From Streptomyces sp. WAC08241 (GTDB lineage: Bacteria; Actinomycetota; Actinomycetes; Streptomycetales; Streptomycetaceae), in the NCBI GenBank assembly GCA_007858575.1, contig CP042279.1, positions 3,286,001 to 3,350,000 on the forward strand: DNA of 64,000 bases. Reading direction: 5' to 3'. Below the pieces are notes generated by a model. The model saw nothing but the letters and a program-made list of their open reading frames with translations, was not told the origin of the DNA and searched no databases. The first letter of the stretch is position 1. Each line of letters begins with the position of its first letter. Shown here piece after piece: positions 9,580 to 18,282 of the stretch. The translations under genes and the position numbers were made by a program.

Positions 9580-10298
9580 ATGGCATCTTTCCTTCCCGCC
9601 GACGAGGTCGTCGTCGTCCGCACTCCCGAGGAATTCCTCGCCATGCCCGAGGAGTACCGGGAGATCGCCGTCCGGGGAATGATCGTGAACACCGAGGGCG
9701 AACTCTCGGGGCCGACGACTACATCCAGGTGTTCCTGCCGCTGGCGCCGGACGCCGAGGAGCGGCAGGTGTGCGCCGAGCGCGCGGTCGAGGAGTACGAC
9801 CACTACAAGATCGGCAAGCGGGTCCTCGCCGACATCGGCGTCGACACCGGATACATGGAGAAGCAGCGCCTCGCCGACCGGGACCTCTTCGCCGGTCACG
9901 AGTTCCACACCTGCACCACCTGGGCGGAGCGCGGAATCTTCTCGTACATCGGCGAGGAGACCGCGATGGTGATGATCTCCGAATTCGCGCAGAGCAGTTA
10001 CAAGCCGTGGGCCGAGGCCGTGCGCACGATCATTCTCGACGAGAAGATCCACATCGCCCACGGCGCCCGTGTCTGCCGGAATCTGGCCCGTACCGAGGAG
10101 GGCCGGGAAGAACTCCAGCGGGGCCTCGACCGGTTGTGGCCGGGATTCGTCCGGATCTTCGGCAGCCCGCGGTCGGAAAGGTCGAAGCTGGCGGTCCGTT
10201 TCGGGCTGCGGCAGACCACGAACGGCGAGGCGCGCGACATCTGGCGGGAGAAGGTCACCCCGCGGATCAAGAGCCTCGGCCTGAAGGTCCCCGAGTAG
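9580..10298 (+). CDS. PaaA/PaaC-like di-iron ferritin-like protein
   Basis: About 240 aa. It starts MASFLPADEVVVVRTPEEFL; helices carry EEYDHYKIGKRVL, EFHTCTTWAERGIFSYIGEETAMVMI and ILDEKIHIAHGARV. The spaced Glu and ExxH residues match the di-iron four-helix bundle of the phenylacetyl-CoA oxygenase family (PF05138). PaaA itself epoxidises phenylacetyl-CoA within PaaABCDE; no other Paa subunit is present here, so a stand-alone oxygenase or N-oxygenase role on an ACP- or CoA-bound substrate is inferred. A G is missing near 9713 (GELSGADDYI). First gene of a nine-gene operon, 36 bases before the radical SAM gene. Confidence 0.75.
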
Positions 10299-10333
10299 CA
10301 GTTCCCGTCGAGGAACACCGAGGAGTCCCGTCC

Positions 10334-11443
10334 ATGGCCACCCCCTGACCATCACCCCGCGTCCGCTCGGCCGCCGCGAGGCGAAGGAGCGCACCGCCGC
10401 GCTCCTGGCCGAGCGCCCCGACCTCGCCCCCGGCTGCGCTGGCTGCGCCGCCTCGGGCGCGAGGTCCGCTCCTGCGAGGTCCACCTCACCAACGCGTGCA
10501 ACATCCGCTGCAAGGGCTGCTGGTACTTCGAGGGCGGCTTCGACACCGCCGTCCGCGAGCTGTCGGACGTGGACCGGATCCGGTCCTTCGCCCGCCGGCT
10601 GCGGGACGAGGGGTCAACCAGGCGACCCTGATCGGCGGCGAGCCGACCCTGGTGCTCAAGCGCGTGGAGGCGTTCGTCGAGGAGCTCCCGTACGTCACGA
10701 TCTCGACCAACGGCCTGCGGCCGATGCCCCGGCAGGGCTTCGAGCGCATCGCCGTGGCCGTCAGCATCTTCGGCGGCGGGCCGCTCGACGACGACCTGCG
10801 GGCCATCCGGGTCAACGGGTCGAAGTTCACCGGCCTGTTCGACACGGCGCTCTCGCACTACCGGGACGACCCGCGGGTCCTGTTCATCTTCGCGCTCTCC
10901 GAGGCGGGGCTCCGGTACCTGGAGCCGACCGTCCGCAGGATCGCCGAGAACGGCAACCTCGTCACCTTCAACTTCTACAGCGAGCACGGCACCGAGAGCC
11001 CGATCCGGATCGAGAACGAGCGGCGCGTCCTGGAGGAGGCGCTGCGGGTGCGGGAGGCGTATCCGGAGGCGGTGGTCAGCCACCCGTACTTCATCCGCAG
11101 CCTGATCACCGGGACCTCGCACTGGGGCGCGCGCTTCGGGTACGACGTCTGCCCGAGCCTCAGCGTCGACCACCCGGACCACGAGGAGCGGGTCGCCAAC
11201 GGCAATCCGGTGATCCCGGGCTTCGCCGCCTGGGGCGCCGACTACGAGTCGCTGCAGTTCTGCTGTACCTCGGGCGACTGCGGCGGCTGCCGCGACAGCC
11301 AGGCCGTCTATAGCTGGCTGGTGGTGAGCGCCGCCCGCTTCCTGGACGACGCCGCGCGCCTGGAGGAGTGGGTGGAGATCGCGGAGAGCTACTGGCGCCA
11401 GTGGCACTGGTCGCCGTACCACCCCTCGAAGCCCACCCCTTGA
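10334..11443 (+). CDS. Radical SAM enzyme with C-terminal cysteine cluster
   Basis: About 370 aa. The cluster motif is CNIRCKGCW (CX3CX2C), followed by IGGEPTLVLK for SAM binding and TISTNG. Near the C-terminus CPSLSVDHPD and FCCTSGDCGGC offer five cysteines for an auxiliary iron-sulfur cluster, as in SPASM/twitch enzymes. The reaction is unknown; its place between a di-iron protein and an ACP suggests acyl-chain or carrier-bound tailoring. Frame breaks: a C run one base short right after the start (MATP/LTITP, near 10342), near 10431, and a G run one short near 10613. RBS GAGGAG precedes the ATG. Confidence 0.82.
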
Positions 11444-11485
11444 GTTCCCCGTCCCCCTCCGCCGCCCCACACGCACGGGAGAGTC

Positions 11486-11740
11486 ATGTCCGACACCCTG
11501 GACCGCGCCACCATCGAGCAGTTCATCACCGACGCCCTGGTCGAACTCGGCGTCGACGCCTCCGACGTGCGCCCCGGGGCCGCCCTGGACGACCTGGAGA
11601 TCGACTCGCTCGACATGGTCGAGCTCGCGCAGTCCGTGAAGCGGGACCTGGGCGTGCCGGTCCGCACGAAGGACTTCGACGGGATCGACACCGTCGGGGA
11701 GATCCTCCGACTCTGCTACGAGAAGGCCGGAGTTGAGTGA
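11486..11740 (+). CDS. Acyl carrier protein
   Basis: 84 aa in one frame, with the phosphopantetheine attachment serine in EIDSLDMVELAQ. The strongly acidic helices and length fit type II ACPs. It would carry the growing or finished acyl chain for the ketosynthase and KAS III encoded just downstream and be activated by the Sfp-type transferase at 15865-16686. A good RBS (GGGAGAG) precedes the ATG; the stop overlaps the TTG start of the ketosynthase by 8 bases. Confidence 0.93.
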   Translation: MSDTLDRATIEQFITDALVELGVDASDVRPGAALDDLEIDSLDMVELAQSVKRDLGVPVRTKDFDGIDTVGEILRLCYEKAGVE

Positions 11741-13002
11741 GACGGTACGGCCCCGCGCGCGGGAGGCGGTCGTCGTCACCGGGTTCGGCGCCGTCACCCC
11801 GCTGGGCGTCGGCGCCGACGTCCTCCACGAGCGGGCCGTCGCGGGCGCGTCGGCCGCCGCCGGGAGCCGTCCGGCGGTCCGGCACGCGGACTTCGCGCCC
11901 GCCGACCACCTGCCGCGCGCGCTCGTGCGCCGCACCGACCGGTTCACCCACCTGGCCCTGGTGGCGGCCGGCGAGGCCCTCGCGCGGGCGGGCCACCGGC
12001 CGGGCGGCGTCCCGCCGTGGCGGCCCGAGCGGGTCGCCTGCGTCATCGGCTGCGGGCTCGGCGGCACGGCCTCCTTCGAGGCGCAGCGCGAGGTGTACGG
12101 GGCGGAGGGCGCGGAGTTCGTGTCGCCGCTGATGGTCCCGCAGATGATGGCGAACGCGGCCGCCGCCCACCTCTCCATGCGGTACGGCTTCCGGGGCGAG
12201 AGCCTCTGCGTGGCGTCCGCGTGCAGCAGCGGCGCGCAGGCCGTCGGCGCGGGGATGCGGCTGCTGGCCGCCGGGGCGGCGGACGCCGTCGTGGTCGGCG
12301 GCGCGGAGTCGGCCGTCTCCGACGTGGTGGCCGCCGCGTTCGCCAACGCCGGCGCGCTCTCGCCGGCGGGACGGCCCGGCCCTTCGACCGGGACCGGGAC
12401 GGCTTCGTCATCGGCGAGGGGCCGGGATCCTCGTCCTGGAGACGGCGTCCGGCGCCGCCGGGCGGGACGCCGAGGTCCTCGGGACCGTACGGGGTACGGG
12501 GCGACCTCCGACGCCCATCACGTCACGGCCCCCGACCCCACCGGCGGACCGGCCGCGCGGGCGGTCGCGCTGGCGCTGCGGGAGGCGGCGACGGAGCCCG
12601 GGGAGCTGGCGTACGCGAACGCCCACGGGACCGGCACCGCCCTCAACGACCGCCTGGAGTGCGAGGCCTTGCGGCACGCCCTCGGGGCCGGCGTCCTCGC
12701 GGGGCTGCCGCTCTCCTCGTCCAAGGGCGCGCTCGGCCACCTCTTCGGCGCGGCGGGCGCGGTCGAGGCGATCGTCACCTCCAGGCGCTGCGGCACGGCA
12801 CGGCGCCCCCGACGGCGGGCTGCGCCGGCCGGATCCGGCGCTCGGCGGCCTCGACCTCGTCCGCGGGGCGGCACGGAAGCTGACCGCACGCGCGGAAGGG
12901 GCGTCCGGCGGCGGCGCGGGGGCCCTCGTGGGGCTCTCCACCTCGTTCGGTTTCGGCGGACACAACGCGGCCCTGGTCCTGGCCGTGGAAGGACGGTCCT
13001 GA
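11733..13002 (+). CDS. Beta-ketoacyl-ACP synthase (KAS I/II, FabF-like)
   Basis: About 424 aa. It starts LSETVRPRAREAVVVTGFGAVTPLG; the catalytic cysteine is in VASACSSGAQ, the two histidines in NAHGTGTALND and SSKGALGHLFGAAG, and the C-terminus has STSFGFGGHNAALVL. It condenses malonyl-ACP with an acyl-ACP. Frame breaks lie near 12372, 12425, 12780 and 12835. The TTG at 11733 is the only start that joins the open frame. It overlaps the ACP before it and ends TGATG with the enoyl reductase. No chain-length-factor partner is present, so it is a FAS-type rather than an aromatic PKS enzyme. Confidence 0.9.
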
Positions 13003-13893
13003 TGCACGCGTCCCGCGACTCCCACCACGCCCCCGACCCGCTCGACCTCGCGGGGCGCCGCTATCTGGTGACCGGGGTCCTCAACGACGACTCGATCGCC
13101 TGGCACACCGCCCGCGCGCTCCAGGAGGCGGGCGCGGAGGTGCTCCTCACGGGCTTCGGGCGCACCCGGCGGATCACGGAGGCGGCGGCCTCGGGCCTTC
13201 CGTACCCGGCCGACGTCCTCGAACTCGACGTGACGCGACCCGAGGACCTGGACGGGCTCACGAAGGAGCTGGAGCGCCGCTGGGGCGCGGTGGACGGCGT
13301 GCTGCACGCGATCGCCGCCGCGCCCAGGTCCGCCCTCAGCGGCAACTTCCTCACGACCTCCGTCGAGGACGCGACGCTCGCGCTGCGCACGGCGGCGTTC
13401 TCGCTGCACTCGCTGACCACCGCGCTCGCCCCGCTGCTGCGGGAGGGCGGGGCGGCGGCCCGGCCCGGGGCAGCGTGGTCGGCCTGGACTTCGACGCGTC
13501 GGGGGCGTGGCCGGGGTACGACTGGATGGGGTCGGCAAGGCCGCGCTCGGCTCGGTCTGCCGCTACCTCGCGCTCTACCTCGGGCACTCCGGGATCCGGG
13601 TCAACCTGGTGGCGGCCGGGCCGGTGGAGACCGTGGCCGGGCGGGCGGTCGGCACCTTCGACCGGATCGCCGACCGCTGGGAGCAGGAGGCCCCGCTCGG
13701 CTGGAACCGCACCGATCCGGCCCGGCTCGTCGGGCCCGTCCTGTTCCTGCTCTCGGACCTGGCGGCGGCCGTCACCGGCGAGATCGTGCACGCCGACGGC
13801 GGGATGCACGCCGTCCGCATGGGCGCCCAGGCCGTCGGCGAGCCGCCGGGGCCCGGGGCCCCGCCCCGTACCGCCCGGGAGGAGCGCCCGTGA
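13002..13893 (+). CDS. Enoyl-ACP reductase, InhA/FabI type
   Basis: About 298 aa. The N-terminal Rossmann segment AGRRYLVTGVLNDDSIAWHTA has the InhA-style glycine/serine NAD site (SIA). The active site reads FDASGAWPGYDWMGVGKAAL, which lines up with InhA Phe149, Tyr158 and Lys165 (FDPSRAMPAYNWM..AK). It would reduce 2-enoyl-ACP with NADH. A base is missing near 13470 and another near 13530. No ketoreductase or dehydratase is encoded nearby, so those steps must come from primary fatty acid synthesis, or this enzyme reduces a different activated alkene. Ends GTGA with the KAS III gene. Confidence 0.85.
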
Positions 13894-14848
13894 CCGCCGC
13901 GATCGTCGGCACCGGTTCCGCGTTGCCCGAACGGACCGTGCCCAACAGCCACTTCGAGGCGATCGGGTCCTCCGACGCGTGGATCGTGAAGCGGACCGGC
14001 ATCCGGGAGCGCCGCTTCCTGCCCGAGGACGGGCACCTGGCCGATCTCGCCCTGGCCGCCGCGCGGGAGGCGCTCGCCGGGTCGGGGCGCACGGCGGCCG
14101 ACGTGGGGCACGTCGTCGTCGCGACCACGACCCCCGACCGGACCACGCCCGGCCTGGCCGTGGAGGTGGCCGCCCGGCTCGGCGCGGACCGGGCCGCCGC
14201 GTTCGACCTGCACGCGGCCTGCGCCGGGTTCGTGTACGCCCTGGACCACGCCGTCGCCCTGATCGAGTCCGGCCGGGCCGGGACCGTCCTGGTCTGCGGC
14301 GCGGAGGCGCTGACCCGGATCACCGACCACGAGGACCGGTCGACGGCGGTGCTGCTCGGCGACGGGGCGGGGCGGTGGTCGTGGCGGACGTGGCCGGCGC
14401 CGTCCCGGACGCCGTGCCCGCGCCCGCGTTCCGGCTCGGTTCGGACGGGAACCTGGTCCCGCTGCTCCACGCCGACCGGTACGACCGGAAGCTGCGGATG
14501 GACGGCCCCGAGATCTTCGTGCACGCCGTGGAGAAGATGAGCGCGGCGGCCCGGGAGGTCCTCGCGCGGCGGGAGCTGACCGCCGACGACGTGGACCTGT
14601 TCGTCGCCCACCAGGCCAACGCGCGGATCGTCCGGGCGGTGGGCAAGGAGCTGGGCGTCCTGCCGGAGCGGCTCTACCTGAACGTCGACCGGGTCGCTAA
14701 CACCTCCTCCGCCTCCATCCCGATCGCCCTCCACCAGGCCCGCGGGGAGGGCCGCCTGGGCCGGTCGGGCCTGCTGGGGGTGGCGGCGTTCGGGGCGGGG
14801 ATCACCTGGGGCGCGGGGGTGATCGGATGGCGCCTGGAGGAGGAGTGA
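13890..14848 (+). CDS. Beta-ketoacyl-ACP synthase III (FabH-like)
   Basis: About 320 aa. Starts VTAAIVGTGSALPERTVPN, then WIVKRTGIRERRF. The triad is clear: Cys in LHAACAGFVYALDHA, His in FVAHQANARIVRAV, Asn in VANTSSASIPIAL. FabH condenses an acyl-CoA starter with malonyl-ACP, so this gene probably sets the starter unit of the pathway. A base is missing near 14372 (GDGAGA/VVVADV). GTG start overlaps the previous stop by four bases; the stop overlaps the next GTG in the same way. Confidence 0.93.
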
Positions 14849-15868
14849 GGAGTGAGGAGGCGGTGGGGACCGGGGAGGCGGCAGGGGCCCGGGGCGGGAC
14901 CAGGGTCGGAGAGGCGGCAGGAGCCCGGGGCGGGACGAAGGCGGGTCCCTTCCCCGTGCTCGCCGAGCCCGTCGCCCCGGACGGCGCCCGGCTCGTCGTC
15001 CGCGTCCACGCGCGCCCCGACCCCACCGCCCCGGTCGTGGTGGTGCTGCCCGCGATGGGCACGCCCGCCCGGCACTACACCCCGCTGGCGCGGGCGCTGC
15101 ACCGGCGCGGCGCGACCGTGGTGACGGTGGACCCGCGCGGGCACGGCGAGAGCGTCCCGGTCCCGGCGCGCGGGGTCCGGTTCGGCTACCGCGAGCTCGT
15201 CGAGCACGACATCGGCGCCGTCCTCGACGCCGTCGCACGCGCCTTCCCCGGCGCGCCCCGGCTGATCCTGGGGCACAGCCTCGGCGGACAGCTCGGTCTG
15301 GTGCACTGCGGCCTGCTGCGGCCGCGTCTCGACGGGGTCGTCCTGGTGGCGAGCGGCTCGGCCTGGTGGCGGACGCTCGGCCCCTCGGGGGCGCGGTGGC
15401 TCGCGCGGAGCCTGCTCTGCGTGGCGGGTGCGGAGCTGCTCGGGTACTGGCCGGGCCGCCGGCTCGGGTTCGGCGGGCGCGAGTCGGTGGGCCTGATGCG
15501 GGACTGGGCCCGGCAGTTGAGGACGGGTCGGTACGCCGCCGACCACGAGGAGGCGCTGCGGGCGTCGCCCTGCCCGTGCTCGCCGTGGACGTCGAGCACG
15601 ACGCCCTGGCACCGGCCCGGGCCGTGGACCACCTGTGCGCGAAGCTCCCCTCGGCCCGTGTCGAGCGCTGGACCTACCGGACGGCGGACGCGGGCGGCCG
15701 GGACCTGGACCACTTCCGCTGGATCCGGCACAACACGGGCCTGGTGGAGCGGATCGCGGCCTGGGCGGGATTCCCGGAACCCACCGGGGAAACCGGAGAC
15801 GGCGGGGCGCCGGGGAGACCGGGGACGCCGGCCGGAGCGCGTCGGCCGCGTCGGGCGCCCCGGCGTGA
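14845..15868 (+). CDS. Alpha/beta hydrolase
   Basis: About 341 aa. The N-terminus is a low-complexity repeat (GAAGARGGT twice, encoded by a near-perfect direct repeat). The hydrolase part shows VVVLPAMGTPARHY, VVTVDPRGHGES with an oxyanion region, and the nucleophile elbow LILGHSLGGQLGLV; a late Asp (VDVEHDALAP) and His (DLDHFRWI) complete a triad. It could be a thioesterase that releases the acyl product or a general esterase. One base is missing near 15580. Two starts are possible: GTG 14845 (GTGA overlap, chosen) or ATG 14827. The stop overlaps the PPTase start. Confidence 0.78.
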
Positions 15869-16686
15869 GCGCCCGGCGCGGGCGCCGCTGCTCGGCGCGC
15901 TGCTGCCCGAGGGGGCGTACGGCGCCGAGGAGACCGGCGACCCCGAACCGGCGGGGCTCTTCCCCGAGGAGGCCGCCTCGTGGCGCGCGCGACGCCGGGC
16001 CGGCGGCGCGAGTTCACGACGGCCCGGCTCTGCGCCCACCGGGCCCTGGCCGCCCTGGGGTGCCCCGGGCCCCGCTCCTGCGGGGCGGCGCGGGCGCCCG
16101 CGTGGCCGGCGGGCACGGTCGGCGGCCTCACCCACTGCGCGGGGTTCCGGGGCGCGGCGGTGGCACCGGCCGCCCGCTTCCTCGCGCTCGGCATCGACGC
16201 CGAACCGCACGCGCCCCTGCCGCCCGGGGTGCGCGGGGCGGTGGCCTTCGGCCCGGAGCCGGCGCGACTGCGCGAACTGGCCGCCCGGCGGCCGGACATC
16301 GCCTGGGACCGGCTGCTGTTCAGCGCGAAGGAGTCCGTCTACAAGGCCTGGAGCGGGTGCGGCGGCGCCTGGCTCGGCTTCGAGGACGTCGAGGTGGCGT
16401 GGGAGGCCGCCCCGGAGGAAGCCCCGGACCCGTCTCCGGGAACGGATACGGACGATCCCGCGGCCACCGGCCGCTTCCGGGCCCGTCTGCTCGTCCCGCC
16501 GCCGGAACCGGCGTCACCGGGGACGCCCCCGGGCCCGTGCCGTCTCCCGTCCCTCCTCCGCGGCCGCTGGCTCGTCCGCGACGGCCTGCTCCTGACCTCG
16601 GTCGCCGTCCCCGCCCCGTACCGCGTCCGCACCGACACCCGTACCCGTACCCGTCCCGTACGGCCCCGAAGGAGTCCGCCCGATGA
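15865..16686 (+). CDS. Sfp-type 4'-phosphopantetheinyl transferase
   Basis: About 274 aa after repair. Landmarks in order are LLGALLPEGAYGAEE, REFTTARLCAHRALAALG, GSVGG-like GTVGGLTHCAGF, LALGIDAEPHAPLP (magnesium Asp/Glu) and DRLLFSAKESVYKAW, the WxxKEA signature. It converts apo ACP to holo ACP and is the natural partner of the ACP at 11486. Frame breaks near 15885, 15990, 16095. A Pro/Glu-rich insertion (about residues 185-215) is unusual. GTG start overlaps the hydrolase stop and the end overlaps the ligase ATG (ATGA). A second enzyme of this family is encoded at 52896-53597. Confidence 0.85.
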   Translation: MSARRGRRCSARCCPRGRTAPRRPATPNRRGSSPRRPPRGARDAGPAARVHDGPALRPPGPGRPGVPRAPLLRGGAGARVAGGHGRRPHPLRGVPGRGGGTGRPLPRARHRRRTARAPAARGARGGGLRPGAGATARTGRPAAGHRLGPAAVQREGVRLQGLERVRRRLARLRGRRGGVGGRPGGSPGPVSGNGYGRSRGHRPLPGPSARPAAGTGVTGDAPGPVPSPVPPPRPLARPRRPAPDLGRRPRPVPRPHRHPYPYPSRTAPKESAR

Positions 16687-18191
16687 CCGCCGACGACGGA
16701 ACCGTCCCCGCGCTGCTCGACCGGAGCGCCCGCGCGCACCCCGACCGGACCGCGCTGCGGCTCGGTGCCGACGAGGTGACGTACGGGAGGCTCGACGGGC
16801 TCGCCCACCGGACCGCCGCGCTGCTCCGCTCGCGCGGGGTGCGGCCCGGGGACCGGGTCGCCGTCGCGCTCCCCAACAGCACGCTGTTCGCCGCGCTCTA
16901 CTACGGGATCCTGCGCGCGGGCGCGATCGTCGTCCCGCTCAATCCGCTCCTGCGCGCCGGGGAGGTCCGGCACTGCCTGGCGGACGCCGGGGCGGCGCTG
17001 CTGCTCTCCCGGCCCGGGGACGGCGGGGAGGCCGCCGAGGGCGCCCGCCTGGCCGGCACCCCGCACCTGGCGGTCGAACCGGCGGAGTTCACCGCGCTCC
17101 TGGCCGTCCACGCCCCCGCGCCGGGCGCCACGCCCCGTGCGCCCGGGGACACCGCCGTCGTCCTCTACACCTCCGGTACGACGGGGAGCCGAAGGGCGCC
17201 GAGCTGACCCACGAGAACATCCGGCGCAACATCGACGAGGGGGTGCGGGTCCTGGAGCTCGGAGCCCCGGACGTGGTCTTCGGCGGGCTGCCGCTCTTCC
17301 ACTCCTTCGGGCAGGTGATGGGGCTCGGCTGCGCGGTGGCCGTGGGCGCCTGTCTGACCCTGATGAGCCGTTTCGACCCGGCGGGCGCGCTGTCGCTCGT
17401 GGCCCGGGACCGGGTGACGGTCTTCCTCGGGGTGCCCACGATGTACGGGCTGCTGCTGCGGCACCCGGAGCGCGCCCGGTACGACGTCTCCTCCCTCCGG
17501 TGTGCCTGTGCGGCGGTTCGCCGCTGCCGGTGGCGGTCCACACGGGCTTCGAGTCCGCCTTCGGCTGCGCGGTCCTGGAGGGGTACGGCCTGTCGGAGTC
17601 GTCCCCGCTGGCGTGCGTGAACCGGATCGGCCGGCCGCGCGTCCCCGGCACGATCGGCGTCCCGGTCGACGGGGTGGAGATGCGGGTGGTGGACCGGGAC
17701 GGCAAGGAGGTGCCGGACGGCGGGGTCGGGGAGATCGTGATCCGGGGCCACAACGTGATGAAGGGGTACTGGCGCCGCCCGGAGGCCACGGCGGAGGCGG
17801 TGCGGGACGGCTGGCTGCACACCGGCGACCTCGGCACCCGGGACGCCAGGGGCGACTTCCGGGTGGTGGACCGGCTGAAGGACGTCGTGATCAGGGGCGG
17901 GTTCAACGTCTACCCGAGGGAGGTGGAGGAGGTCCTGCACCTCCACCCGGACGTGGCGGAGGCGGCGGTCCTCGGGGTCCCGCACCCGGTCCACGGCCAG
18001 GAGGTCGCCGCCGCCGTGGTCCTGCGCCCCGGCCGGTACGTCTCCCCGCCGAGCTGCGGGCCCACGTGCGCGAGCGGGTCGCCCCGTACAAGTATCCGCG
18101 CCGAATCTGGCTCGCCGACTCCCTGCCGAAGGGGCCGACGGGCAAGGTCCTCAAGCGCGCGATCGTCCCGCCGGGCGGGAGGCCCGGCTGA
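16683..18191 (+). CDS. Fatty acyl-CoA/acyl-AMP ligase
   Basis: About 503 aa, an ANL-superfamily enzyme. Motifs: [19 protein letters not shown] (P-loop), [55 protein letters not shown] and the catalytic lysine in [12 protein letters not shown]. It activates a carboxylic acid as acyl-AMP and loads it on CoA or ACP, and as the last gene of the operon could supply the starter or load a finished acid. Frame breaks near 17188, 17503 and 18040. The 91-base gap after it ends the operon. Confidence 0.9.
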
Positions 18192-18282
18192 TCCGCCCCT
18201 CACCGGCGTAGGGGAGATCCTCGTTCCCTCCCGGGAGGGCCGGTGCTCTGGCCGGGGAGCCGGGGGCGCCTAGCGTGCCTCC

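Noticed and set aside
13475..14848. 457-codon plus-strand frame as one long protein
   Set aside because: Only its last part (after about 14372) matches KAS III; the earlier part is out of frame with the InhA-like and KAS III genes it overlaps.
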